61,767 nucleotides of DNA. It comes from Gracilariopsis chorda (lineage: Eukaryota; Rhodophyta; Florideophyceae; Gracilariales; Gracilariaceae). The notes beneath the pieces are model-generated. The model made no database searches. It saw only the letters and a program-made list of their open reading frames with translations, and was not told the DNA's origin. The position numbers and the translations under genes are program-made. Where the stretch lies: the NCBI GenBank assembly GCA_003194525.1, contig NBIV01000323.1, forward strand, positions 1-61,767, read 5' to 3'. Below, piece by piece: positions 10,850-21,854 of the stretch; positions within the stretch are counted from its first letter, which is position 1; the number at the start of each line of letters is the position of its first letter.

Positions 10850-11845
10850 CTTCGTTTGAGATTCTCTTCGGCTCTGGGTGTGATCAATCACTTATAAGGC
10901 TTTGTGGATTTAACCATGCAGCTTTTCGCCACCTTCTTGGACCATTCACAATCTGTTTCAAGTCGTACTCTCCCTATAGCTCTGATAGGTTCATTCATCG
11001 ACTCCCGGAACGTCTTATTCATCGCGGTAGACCGCGTACAATAACCACATCAAGTGGTTTGACACTGAAGCTCTCTTGGTACCGCTCTAGAGGCTCATGT
11101 GCTGCATTATGTATGCGTTTTGGGATAACAGGCACCGTAACATCTCTTTTTCTTCGTTTTGGTAGGCGTTTATTACTTGAGACTCTCACCAAATATCATG
11201 CTGCAAGAATTCCGATGCCTAACACGTATGAAGTAGAAGCGTTCAAAATTATTCTCTTTTAGGGGGTGTCTACGCCGTTGCTGATGGCCTCAAACTTTAT
11301 CTGCAGCAAAGATCCAAACGTATCATTCAGAACATGTCTTACAATGGGTGGCAGCAAGATCATTTTGTTTCCGATGTGTTTGCTTTTTCGACTGATGGGG
11401 TAATTATAGCGTGTTCGATAAATTCTCCAGGTTGTATGCATGATTCTACCATCGCAGAACGGGAGTCGATATACAGAAAGCTGGAACAGATTTATGTGAC
11501 TACCGGGGGAACTTGTGTAGTGGACTCTGCATTCAGTCGAGGCAACTATCCTTTTCTATTGAAATTGTCGCAAGATGTACCAGATTCCTCCGACGCTTGT
11601 GCATTCAGCGCGCAAGACAAGCTACATCTGGCAGACAAAGATCTGAGTGGGGAATGCGTGCTCTGCAGGGCTCATTTTCTCGATTACACGATCGGCTGCC
11701 GTACGAGGAGCGCAGAGAGCTTGGGGCCATTCTACACCTAGGTGTAAGACTGTTTAATATAAGCACCCGTCCCGTTGGTCTTAATCAGATCCTAACCTTT
11801 GACATTCCCAATCTAAGTCGAGAAGCTAACATGCTTTTAAGTTAA
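10850..11845 (+). pseudogene. Harbinger/PIF-type DDE transposase (DDE_Tnp_4 / HARBI1-like), broken
   Basis: The catalytic core reads GVYAVADGLKLYLQQ (from 11265, first Asp), YNGWQQDHFVSDVFAF (11337-11385), INSPGCMHDSTIAE (11420-11460, second Asp) and TCVVDSAFSRGNYPFLLK (11510-11565, third acidic residue). A C-terminal block with EWGMRALQGSF and LFNISTRPVGLNQI runs to 11845. An N-terminal part lies at 10850-11260. Frame changes near 11262 and 11590-11640 show decay. It would cut and paste its own element in the nucleus. The SANT-like frame facing it from the other side is the usual Harbinger companion. Confidence 0.8.
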
Positions 11846-12244
11846 AGAAATGTTGAGTATCTTAACTATATCCATCATAAAACAGGTAGCTGTGCGCTCG
11901 ATCTGCTCTCCCAGGGTGAGTCAAGGTGATTTTGTCTGTTGAATGTCAGCGGGCTCAGAGTCTGCGCGATTATGTTCCTGAGAAAATGCAGAGGGCAATA
12001 ACTGAGATGGAAGTTTTTGATGAGTGCTTCCTCTTGGTAGAACCATGAGCAACATTGGCATGCAGCTCTCCCGTGTTCTCCTATTCTCCTCTCGTTGAAG
12101 ATCTGGCTGCTTCTCCTGTTGCTGCCTCCGTCTTCCCTCGTCCTCCCACTGCTAGGCCCGGTTCCCATCTTCCCATAACAGCCTTTGCCGATTGTCCTCT
12201 TTCTCCTGTTTAAAGCGCTCTCTAGCAGCCGCCCGAAACTGCTG

Positions 12245-12790
12245 TTACTGCAAGATTTTTGCTTTGATAAGCTCTGTCACGCCAGCGTTATCATCCACAC
12301 TTCCTCTTTTGCCTTGCTTGTAGATAATTGGAAAAGCAGGTCCGGAGGCAGACGGCGTTGTTGGTCTGGGATCTTCGTGTGGTGTTTCTGCTTCCTCACC
12401 ACTCGCCTTTTCTTCATTGGCATTTTCAATCACCTCTGTTTCTCTCTCTCTCGTCCTCCGAGAAAAACACATCCACCTCTGCCCCCTCTTCTTCAACCAT
12501 ATCTACCCTTGCAGTCATTTCCGCACGTATATCTTTTGCTCTGAACACTGATGGCGGAATTCTCGGATCTCCAGTTTGAACGCGTTTACGGTAGAGTGCA
12601 GCGAATTCGCGGCGAATAGAATCCATTGACCTGTTTGCGTTCGGCCAGCGAGACTGATGTGTTCTTATCACGGCATCCTACTCGTCGTTACCAATAAGCA
12701 AATATTCTGTTAGTATGTCCGGAAAGTTTTCGAGTTTGAGCTCAGTGGAGGACAACCCACGTCCTCCCCTTGCCTTCAGTGCCCCAGAGT
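12245..12790 (-). pseudogene. Myb/SANT-like DNA-binding companion of the Harbinger element
   Basis: On the minus strand the conserved block runs GRGLSSTELKLENFPDIL (about 12785-12730), LLIGNDE-stop-DAV, RSMDSIRREFAALYRKR and TGDPRIPPSVFRAKDIRAEM (to about 12520), then an acidic tail (MVEEEGAEVDVF). This is the Myb/SANT-like fold found as the second protein of Harbinger/PIF transposons, which helps the transposase bind DNA. A TAG at about 12677-12679 sits where related proteins have Trp. A possible first exon (MAKNRSRPPLTPNKF) lies at 13056-12960. It converges with the transposase, ends a few hundred bases apart. Confidence 0.65.
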
Positions 12791-12799
12791 TCTGAACGC

Positions 12800-15290
12800 C
12801 TGTATTAGAAGCTTCCTATTTTTTTCTTGGAAGAGCATGAGACGATCTGAGTGGACGTCACCCAGACGCCGAGGGCCATAAATGACGTGTTGCCGTGGTA
12901 GCACTTGCGGGTCCAGGTGATGAGCGGCGAAGGGTTTGGGAGAACGTCAATGCCTGAGCTGGGCCACAGGGGAGCTCGCGGCAGTCGAGTTTGGCTCCGC
13001 TGTTGAAGGGGAAATTTGTTGGGTGTCAAAGGGGGGCGGCTGCGGTTTTTGGCCATGTGCAGAGGCTGGGAGATGATCCGGTGGAGAAAGGGGAGGAAAA
13101 TGTATCATACGAGTGAGAGTTTGCTTCTCGCAAAGAAATAGTGGAAAAGATAGACAGATCGGGAAGGGAGAACTTTAAGGTGGCGCAACGACAGAGGCGG
13201 TTGGGAAATGATATATGTGCTCCCAGCACAAACAACCTCGTCCGTGCTGACGGATGGTACAAGACGGTGCTTTGTGCATGCACAAAAGCCCTTTTTTGAT
13301 TGATCTACGGGCGATATGTGTATGCACATGTTATGCGTTTGTGTTTTTAGGAATCTCCCAATATCTTGAGTTTAGAGAGGGATATTTTTGTTCATTTTCT
13401 AACCCATTATGGTATCTATGCGTTGACTCATTGTAGCTACAGCACATATGTGATTTACTGAGAGATAGATTCAATACAAAAAATGCATTATGTAAACGTT
13501 TTCTGGGTTCGTCTCTCTACATGTTCAGAGAAGACAAGACCAGCGTCAACTGAAGTCCGCTGCCTATGAAAGCGACTTTGTTTCGTCGTACTGTTGTTAA
13601 GATTGCTAGTACAATAAAAAATGGATGAAGGAGCTATCGATATAACAAGAGATGAAAATGTCAGACATGCATTTTATCTTGTTCTACGCTTTTTGACTTC
13701 GTTTGTCTATATTTGGCTGACGATGGCCAAAAAGGAAAGTACTGCGGAATGTTAAAATGGGACAAGTAGCCAGTGAGAAGTACGACTATAGTTTCAATTC
13801 TCTGACGGACTGTCTGAGCACGGTCTCATCTGCACGGTTGGACAAGTTTAAGTCCTTCACTTGCCGTTCAAAGAGTCCTAATAAACCTCTGGATATTCAA
13901 TGTACTCCCTTTACGTATCCTCCAGATTACACAGAGAAAATGCAATTCTCTTCGAGATGAAGAATTCGTTTCGTATCGATTTTCATGTATGGATGTTAAC
14001 AAAGATAGAAGCCCATGTGTGTGCTTCAAGTGTGTCCGACGTCTTGTATTCTCTACACATTCATAGTTTCATTGTTGGAACGATATCAATTTCGAATTAC
14101 GTGCTCTCCAGTACGTGCCGCCATTGTGGAACCTACAGTTGCCATACTCGTGGCAAGCCACAATCGCAGACTGCTTTCTCGCCAGTTTTCCATGAGTAGC
14201 CACACCTAACAAAAGAACGAGATCTCCATCTGTTTCATTATCCATGCAAAACCGATCCCTCTTCCACAATTTGGAACGGTATAGTCTACAATATGAATTA
14301 ACATCTGGGCCAGTATTCTGCATGACTTGTCTTTGATAGCGTGGTTTTATTATCAGCAAAAGCATCAAGATAGCAACGGGAGAAACAATGGCAACGTTTT
14401 CGAACAAATTCAATACCGAAGAAATGATACATTACTATACGACAATCTAATCCTGTTATGTACAGAAGAGTACTATGTAAAGCAAGGACGAAGCATCCGT
14501 GTTGTTAGCAATGGACCAAGGACTCTCGCAACAACACACATGTAAGGTTAGAAAACCTATGATGCTGTTTGTTCTTGGCAGGACCGATAAAAGCTGCCAT
14601 CTCCAGCAACATACGATGCCAATCTGTTTATCAGTACGAAGTTTGCATGTCTGGTTTTCATCTGCTCTAAGCTCAACTCAACTACCAAGATAATATTTCG
14701 ATCATTGTTCGCCGTTTAGATATCAATATCTGTTTAGCATAAGGATATTCTCATGAGCTTGCGTCGTAATCTGCCGTAACACTAGTCAAGCCCTGAACCC
14801 TCTAAGGCAGATGGGCAGAAAGGTGATCGGGGGCTGTCAAAGACCCAGTTTAGACCATCTCTGAATCTGTTCTAGAAAGTGATTTCTCCGTACAAGGGCA
14901 CCAAGGGTATGCTGTGAAGAGACAGTGAAGATGCACATAAGGATGCAGCACGCTCGACAGTTTGTCCCAACGGCACCTACGATATTGCCGGCCACTGTGA
15001 TGAAGTGACATGTCTCAGACGTTCCATTACTCCGAGGTCTGCGAGTGAACGGGCGTGACATGCAAGCTGCAGTTGATGTCTCTATGGAAATGTGCAACAA
15101 TTTCTTGTCCCCAATGGATCAATATCGAATTGAACCATGTTGTTTTTGCTTGTGATATTTTGTCACAATGTGGACCCGCAGGGTCCATATCGCAAATAGT
15201 ATTAAGCATCTCCTTGCTCTTACGTAGCATACAAATGACATAGAGAATGAATGTCATTTGTAAGCTCAGGACCATCAATATCAGCAACCG
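12800..15290. other. Intergenic; no confident gene
   Basis: Apart from the possible SANT exon at 12960-13056, I see only short frames. The longest is 114 codons at 14069-14413 (minus), with no motif I know. Near 15220-15260 there is a small inverted repeat (ATGACAT / ATGTCAT). Confidence 0.35.
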
Positions 15291-15295
15291 CCAAC

Positions 15296-15439
15296 AAACT
15301 CATACTCTATTTAACGATCTGCAGAGCACTCATTGCTCTTCATCCGAGCTCTTTGGACAATCGTCTTCCTCACCAGTACAAGCGCCGGAAAGCCCAGATT
15401 GTTCTCAATCCCTGAGACAGTTTCTCTTAAATTCGTAAC
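15296..15439 (+). promoter_or_regulatory. Probable promoter and 5' UTR of the NTR/TIMP-like gene
   Basis: A weak TATA-like stretch (CTCTATTTAACG, about 15307-15318) lies some 120-130 bases before the ATG, with C/T-rich leader sequence between. No stronger TATA is seen. Confidence 0.3.
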
Positions 15440-16036
15440 ATGAAGTTCCTTTACGCAGCAGTCATTCTCACGAGCTCACTGTGCATCGCAAACGCATGTT
15501 CTTGCACCTTCCCCGCCATCCTCAAACGAGACTTCTTCGCGCCACAAACTGCGATGGTAATCAAAGGAAGAGTTCTATCGTCTGGTCCACTTGATATCAG
15601 TTCTGGAGCCATGGTGTACCTAATCCAAACAGAGGTTATCTACAAGGGATGCAACGTAAACAACATCATCACAGCGACGTCTCCCGATCCATCCGCAGCA
15701 TGCGGAGTCTCTCTACAGGTGGGAACTTCTTACATTATTCCGTTGTCCGCTGACGTTGTTCCTACACTCTCTCAATGCCAGTTCGTGCGCAAGTTCGATT
15801 CACTCTCAGAGGAGGATACGAGGTTTTTGAGCACTCGACAAGTGTGCTGCGGCGGAAACTGCGAGTGTGCGGATGTGAATACTCCTGTTGTCAGCTGCTT
15901 TAGACCGCCATGCTCACCTCCTGAGCAACCACCTTGCGCGGAGGCTGTGAAATGTGTGGACAACTACTGCGGTGACTGCGTTGCAGAGTGGTTCACGGCT
16001 GGAGGGCAATACGCTTGTCTTCCGTCTCCGTTTTAA
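15440..16036 (+). CDS. Secreted NTR/TIMP-like cysteine-rich protein
   Basis: This intact 198-aa ORF has a clear signal peptide (residues 1-19, cut predicted at ANA before Cys20). The mature protein begins Cys-Ser-Cys, matching the netrin-like (NTR)/TIMP fold, where the N-terminal Cys lies next to the signal site. An NTR-like beta-rich domain spans about residues 20-140, with VIKGRVLSSG and SCGVSLQVGTSYI-type strands. The C-terminal 60 residues are Cys/Pro-rich (CCGGNCEC, CFRPPCSPPEQPPC) and end with VDNYCGDCVAEWFTAGG, a module I associate with red-algal secreted proteins. Metalloprotease inhibition is the animal TIMP role; here it is only a possibility. The ATG is the first in frame and begins the signal peptide. 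Confidence 0.8.
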   Translation: MKFLYAAVILTSSLCIANACSCTFPAILKRDFFAPQTAMVIKGRVLSSGPLDISSGAMVYLIQTEVIYKGCNVNNIITATSPDPSAACGVSLQVGTSYIIPLSADVVPTLSQCQFVRKFDSLSEEDTRFLSTRQVCCGGNCECADVNTPVVSCFRPPCSPPEQPPCAEAVKCVDNYCGDCVAEWFTAGGQYACLPSPF

Positions 16037-16135
16037 GTGCACCAGCACTTGCAAAAGACATATATCTCCTTGTGTTCAAATCGTAGCGTTGGTATTCATG
16101 CTATTCCCATGTTAGTCGCCACGATCAAAGAGATG

Positions 16136-16141
16136 AATAAA
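16136..16141 (+). terminator. Polyadenylation signal AATAAA
   Basis: AATAAA lies 100 bases after the stop of the NTR/TIMP-like gene, at a plausible 3' UTR distance. Confidence 0.55.
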
Positions 16142-19100
16142 GCTTAATCATGAAGCTTTGAACCATGTCTGAGTTCGAAAGTTTGATATATTTACATATG
16201 AGATAGTGCTGCTCTGTGTGGCGTCCCACCCACCGACAAGATTACATACTCAATGTGAACTTTTGACTTCATGGCGCAGGATATATGAAACACTGCTCGT
16301 GTTTATCACAACCACAATCCCCTGTTGTTACGTACTGCCAGTGGGCTAAAGCCCAGAGGCGCATTTCTCACTTGCTACTTTGACCATCTATGTAGTAAGC
16401 CACCAGTGAACTGGGCCACAACAGTAACGTCCCAGAAGGACGAGGTGCTGGGGGGAGTCGAAGACAGGGAGGGGAAGAAAACAAAGCCCAAACTTGGCAG
16501 CGGAGCTGAATGTCTGGATGGAGCGGTTGCAGATGCTTTCAGGGCCGACGGATGCTGGAGCAGCAGCACTGCCAGCACAGTCATCCGCCGTGCCCCGGGT
16601 TGGCACCCGTGGCTCATTCCGCTTCCTAGAATTTCAAGCAACCTGTAGAAGAATATTTATTTAACTCTGGAGGATGGCGAGGACGATGGCTCAAGCTCAG
16701 TGATCGATTTCTATCGATAGCATCGCTCTCCGTCATATTCAGCATCGTCCCCGGAGTCTTTGTAGTTGGTTTCAAGTTTTCTTTTACCCACACATTTCCC
16801 TTTCTGGATACAGCTCAATCTGCTGGGACTGAGCTGTGAGCGACAAGGTTGTGACCTACTGCTCGATGAGAAGCTTATACTTTTCACCCACTCCCTTTTT
16901 GCCAAGGCATAAAGACCGTCAACCGGAAGAAGGATAATAAAAATAAATCTTCTTCTGCGTTTCTTAAAACACTGGGTTTTCAAGGACACGAGGAAGTTGA
17001 TTTATTTGATCGTTTTGCGCGGCGATCGTAGTGCAACCGCTTCTCCCTTGTCTCTGATGCACTTTTCGGATCCGTTCTTCCGACTCGCGAGCATCAAGGA
17101 CCTGACGAAAGACGATCGTTTATTTCCAGGCACCAAATATCATTTAATACCCACCCTCCCATCCCAGGAGGAGCATGAAGTGCTTCTTCTTGCTGTCGGT
17201 AGCGGGTTATACCTTGCTACCGGATGGTCAGAGTGTATACTCCGTCATTACCCTGAACCCAAACCACATAAAGATCTTAGCAGTTCAAAGTTGAACCATA
17301 GCAATAGTAGCCAAATGGAGACGAAGAAGGGGACTGCCAGTGAGGGCAGATGTTGCAAGCAATGCGTGCTTGGAACCAAGCCTAGGTGCAGCAAAGACGA
17401 AACTGCACTTAAACACCCACTGGCGGCCGCTCGGATCCACTATACCCCTGAGTCGGCATTGCCGAGAGCTGCCAAGTGCCTCGTATATCTCGAAATCTGA
17501 TTGGACGTTTGAAGCTGCGACTGGCACAAATGCGTTGTTCAGTGCAAAAAACCTTCAAGACCAACGTTTTTCATCGCATTTATGATATATCTTGTTCCCT
17601 TTGCTCCAGTAAACCCACATCTGGGATTATACCATTAATTTGTTCCCAAAATAGACAGAAGGTTTACTTGACAAGTTGAGTCTAAGGTTGTTCGACACGC
17701 TGATGAGTTAGGTTTTGAATATAAGTACAGTGTTGAGGCTGTAAGACAGATGCGATAGCGCTTTGAGACGTGTTAACCCTACTTGTTGAAAGCGTCTCAC
17801 GGTAGCGATTGCGGATTGGTCAAAAAGGAACTAGCTCTGGAGCAAAGATAGATTGTACATTTCAATTCCCGAGATACCTTCGTAAGGCACCCATCCACAC
17901 TTGTTGTAGTGTACAAGTACTTGGACGTCACTTCCTCGGTCTTTATCCCTCTCCAACTTGTTGGGCATCTTCGCTCTTGAATCGTGAGTTTGGTTCCGTG
18001 CGTTATAGTAGCCAAATAGTACCCATCTTCACCCCAAGACGCCCTCTGCGATGGGCCCGGTGAGGTAACTTGCCATCGATACGGCCCCGCGGATACGGTT
18101 TATACCATTAATGACTTTAGTGATGGTAAAAGTATCTTGAATTTTCAAAAAGGTATGGGGGTAGGTTATGGTAAAGAGTTGACAGGGTTAGTTGCAAATA
18201 TGGCTACGTGGCAGTGGCAAAGTATCCTTTACTGGTACCCTTCGTATAATTTGACTGGACGTAAACGGTAAATACTCCGCAGACATTCCTAAAAGCTCTC
18301 ACAAAACTGTCTTCTTAAGTGATGATGACACACGGGTATCGTTCGGCCTAAGTAGTGCTTTTACCCCGGTCGATATTAACTGTTAAAACGCACCGGGCGC
18401 TCGTACCTCTAGATACCCAGAATATGTCGCAGTAGAACTAAGGAGCACAATAAAATTAGAATAACACACAGACACGAAGCGCAACATAAGAATGTTAGTA
18501 CCTGCTCTGAAAAAATAGAGAGTGAAGTGAGCTGCAAAAACCTCCAACACGACAACTCTTGTGTCTGCTTTGAAAGTGATTGTCCATGAGGTATGACCAC
18601 TGTCGTCGACGGCAAGTAACTGCATGTCGCCGACTGTCTGCTTTTAATCACAGGCAGTTGGATTGTTGGTTATTTGAATCAAGTAAAGTCTCTTCCTCCT
18701 TCGTGGAAATATTTCCACTGCAAAAACACAATACTTGAATCACAACCTCCAGTTCATAATTACCAATGTGTGGGTAAAAGGTTACGGACTGAAACCTGAC
18801 GACACTGGGTCTATGACCGTTCTGCAGAGGCTGTACAATTGCAGAAAAAAAGCGCTGAGCATTACAAAGGGCATTAAGGTCACTGCACGGATGCAAAAGC
18901 GCTCGTGCAGATTTATGTGACGGGGGACAAGAGTGGTCGAGCTCAATACTACTCTGAGATGAAGTCACTTATAGTGCATGCAAGGTGCTCATGTGTTCAT
19001 TAAGATTCTGCTGGTTACTGATCTCTTGTACGGAGAACAGCAAACTCTTCTAGATAGTGTCGATGTGGGTTGTTGACGTGTTGCTCACAAACCGTCTCTC

Positions 19101-19204
19101 TCCGTCTCGACGTATGGACACCCGTGTCGATGTCGGGTGCCTATTCCACTGCAACTTCATTGCCGCAGAGTCCAGAACGGCGCTGCACGTAACTTGTAGA
19201 CAAG
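16142..19204. other. Intergenic; only unassigned short frames
   Basis: Frames of 80-167 codons (16375-16641 minus, 16997-17500 plus, 17285-17527 minus, 18383-18625 minus, 18648-18968 minus) lack motifs I recognise and lack supporting signals. Degraded repeats are possible. I do not claim a gene here. Confidence 0.35.
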
Positions 19205-19588
19205 TTACCTCGAGAATACCTTGGTACCCAGCGAAATGCTCTGCACTACCCCCTCCTGGTTCACATAAGCACGCGTTCCAGACAGAAGCATAGTATCATC
19301 GGTCTGATAGCCGCCGTTCCAGATGTCGACGATAGAATACGGGCGGCCGTCCGGACGTTGCGCAGCGAAAAAGCGGATCACAAAAGGTGCAACTCCGTCC
19401 CTTCCTGCTTCCTGGCTGCGCACCCACATATAATTGCCCTTCATGCTCTGAATGGACAGCGGACCGACCGGGCTTGATGAAGACTCGTAGATGCCGCTGA
19501 TTTGACCATTTGAAGAGTTGGTGCTCGAGATCGTAATCTTCTGAACCCCGTCGTCCGAAGTGTAGACGCCATGCTCTGGAAGACCCAT
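19205..19588 (-). CDS. Avidin-family-like protein
   Basis: This 127-aa ORF starts at an ATG (19588). The order of strands resembles avidin/streptavidin: a first strand GVYTSDDGVQKITIS, then QISGIYES (family TGTYES, conserved Tyr), then VDIWNGGYQ and DTMLLSGT (family TWxGQ and WLL), and a last strand ISLGTKVFSR (family VGxxxFTR). Its length matches a single avidin domain. No signal peptide is visible, unlike secreted avidins. The Asn and Ser of the first strand and the Asp/Asn of the last strand that bind biotin are not preserved (S/D and K appear), so binding is doubtful. No gene neighbour suggests a pathway. Confidence 0.55.
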   Translation of the reverse strand: MGLPEHGVYTSDDGVQKITISSTNSSNGQISGIYESSSSPVGPLSIQSMKGNYMWVRSQEAGRDGVAPFVIRFFAAQRPDGRPYSIVDIWNGGYQTDDTMLLSGTRAYVNQEGVVQSISLGTKVFSR

Positions 19589-19862
19589 GGTTTTCTTCGT
19601 GTGAGGATCGAGATGGTAGGGTATAGTCGGTCTACTCAGCTCGGTTCTTGGATGGAAGGTAAGAAAATCCAGTTGAGAGGATGCATGGGAGTGAATGTGA
19701 ATTTATACCAATCCGCAACCCTTGTATCGACCCTTAGGCACACGAAGTCAAACCACAAGTTTAAAATCTCATGAGTAGAGTTATCTCCGTCCAACGCCAC
19801 GTTATGCGCATGAACCGTTGTGAAGGCGTAAGCTGATGCAGATTTTTGTCGAATCATGGGTC

Positions 19863-20170
19863 TTAGATATCGGTGTTCGCTTGGGTGGATGCAACTGCGT
19901 ACATCGTGACGAGTTGTATCAACGAACGTATAAGGATTAAGAGGCGCGAGAAGGGGCAAAATCGGTCCCAGCCCGAAGTCGAGGAACCCTTGTTTCCTTC
20001 GAGTGACCCATAATGGCACCAGTTCCTCGACATAACGGGTTTATCGCACTGTTGCGCAACGTGTAGCCAATCAACCGCAAGGCAGGAATGTTCGAGAAAT
20101 AAATAATAAAATGGTATCGACTCAAAGGACCGATATCGATAACACCATCCACGGAGTGAGATAACACGGG
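19863..20170 (-). pseudogene. LINE-type fragment, inverted relative to the next
   Basis: The minus-strand string FSNIPALRLIGYTLRNSAINPLCRGTG matches, with about 65-70 percent identity by eye, IPPLRLIGYRLGNRAMNTLCRRTR on the plus strand at 20610-20680. The nucleotide match covers about 110 bases in inverted orientation. It has no complete frame and is probably a truncated copy of the same repeat. Confidence 0.4.
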
Positions 20171-20564
20171 ACAGTTGAGCGATCCTCACTGGTTCGAACG
20201 CACGTGATATGAACAAACTCATGAGAGTCAGCGAAGGCAAGCTTTTGCGTCGAGGAACGCGGGAGCTATGACACAGTAGGCCGTTGCGGACTCCCTATGG
20301 GAATATGCAGAGGTTTTATTCATCACTCTGCCGAGGTGTGGGGCAGGGAGGCAGGCTTGAGATTCGGATGCATTCTTGCTTCTTCCAGGCGTGCTGATAT
20401 TTTGCATCAAAAGTTTTGCGTCCGATCAGGAGAGGCAACTCACGTCGGTGATTGCAAATTACCATGATTACTGTACCGGTTCATACTGTATGAGTTATCG
20501 CACCGTACCTGTGGGAATAACTCAGCGCGCCATTGTTATCTCAGGGTGAGGGCTCCCTCTAACC

Positions 20565-21320
20565 ATGCTGTTTCGATGCCCTTTTGTATCATTCACCGGA
20601 CCAGTTCTCAAGCATTCCTCCTTTGCGTTTGATTGGCTACAGATTGGGCAACCGTGCGATGAACACGTTATGTCGAAGAACTCGTTTAATCAATTATACC
20701 GTAAGGGCATTCACACCGCTGCGCGCAAAGCCGAAAGCATCAAATCTACCAGTCCAACCGTGGCTCCACAAGGGCGCGCGTTTAGTCAAGCGTGCCCAAA
20801 GAGAGCAGATCTGGCCTAACGCAGTGGAGTTTTGGTCTCGAATCCCCAAAGAGTTTAGGCTGAGTTTTGCGCCGCGTTCTACCAGATTTGACGCGTGGAA
20901 TGACGGCTTCGAAAGCCAAACTCTTCATCAGTGATGTCCCAGGACAACTAGAGGACATCATATCGTTTCGAAAAGCAGAAGTTACGCTGTCGCAAATCTA
21001 CGTAGGGCACACTCCGAAGCTTCATCCTGTTGCTAGCTACACAGAAAGAAAGCCGTCACAGTGCGACTGCAGCACACACGCTACCAATGATGTGGAACAT
21101 TTTGTGCTGCGTTGCGCCAAGCGGACGGAATCTAGAGGACGCGAGCTCCCTGCTCCTGCAGAAAGAAGAGGTAAGCCTTTAGCGGGGATAGTCCGCCAGT
21201 GGCCACAAAAGTTGTTAGCTTTCTTGAGGGGAGAGAAGTTTTTCAAATGAGAAACCACTATCAGCGTGCCGTAATCAGGCATGCTGAACCCACAATAAAG
21301 AAGAAAAAGAAGAAGACGCA
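20565..21320 (+). pseudogene. LINE 3' end fragment with C-terminal zinc-knuckle-like motif
   Basis: The last frame (20867-21250) has QIYVGHTPKLHPVASYTERK, then a Cys/His cluster CDCSTHATNDVEHFVLRC, then arginine-rich sequence: the order seen at the C-terminus of many non-LTR retrotransposon polyproteins. An A/G-rich tail AATAAAGAAGAAAAAGAAGA at 21293-21312 fits a LINE 3' end. The RT catalytic part is absent, so this is a 5'-truncated, dead copy. Confidence 0.5.
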
Positions 21321-21329
21321 TGGATGCAG

Positions 21330-21850
21330 TTGTGCCCGTTAGACGCATCGGTTACTGTATTAGGATAGCCTCAAGTTGAGACTCTCAACTGGTGAGAACG
21401 CCCTAAATCTTAACGGAAGATTTGTTCCTCGCCTGCGGCTTGTCATCAAGCAGTGTACACGTAGTCCATCGCAATAAAACGCTACACACCCGACCGAGCA
21501 ACAGCGTAGGGTGGAAGGCCATTGATTGTGCCTCTCACACCGCTCGAGAACATACCCGTTCTCGTGCCCCGTAATCCGCCCTCGTTCGTCGATAGAACTC
21601 ACACTAATCGTGCGTTTACGAATCCAAAAACAGAATATCTCGAGCTTCCGCAAGTGAAAAGCCGTTCTGTGATGGGCGACTGGGAGTCATATGCGCCGCC
21701 CCTGTAACTATAAAATTATCATCAATATGTCCCCCATGTATCGCACGAGTCCAACTTGTTACAAATGCACCGAATTTGGCGGCGCTGAGCATGAGACTCA
21801 TGCACTTCCTCGTACATTTTATTCATTCAACGTAGACACTGCCGTTAGTA
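21330..21850. other. No gene seen
   Basis: Short frames only (for example 21360-21653 minus), without motifs. Confidence 0.35.
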
Positions 21851-21854
21851 CCGT

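Noticed and set aside
17421..17440. GGCGGCCGCTCGGATCC, NotI and BamHI sites close together, like a cloning vector polylinker
   Set aside because: The flanks do not match any vector I can recall, an open frame runs through it, and no other vector sequence is present. Probably chance.
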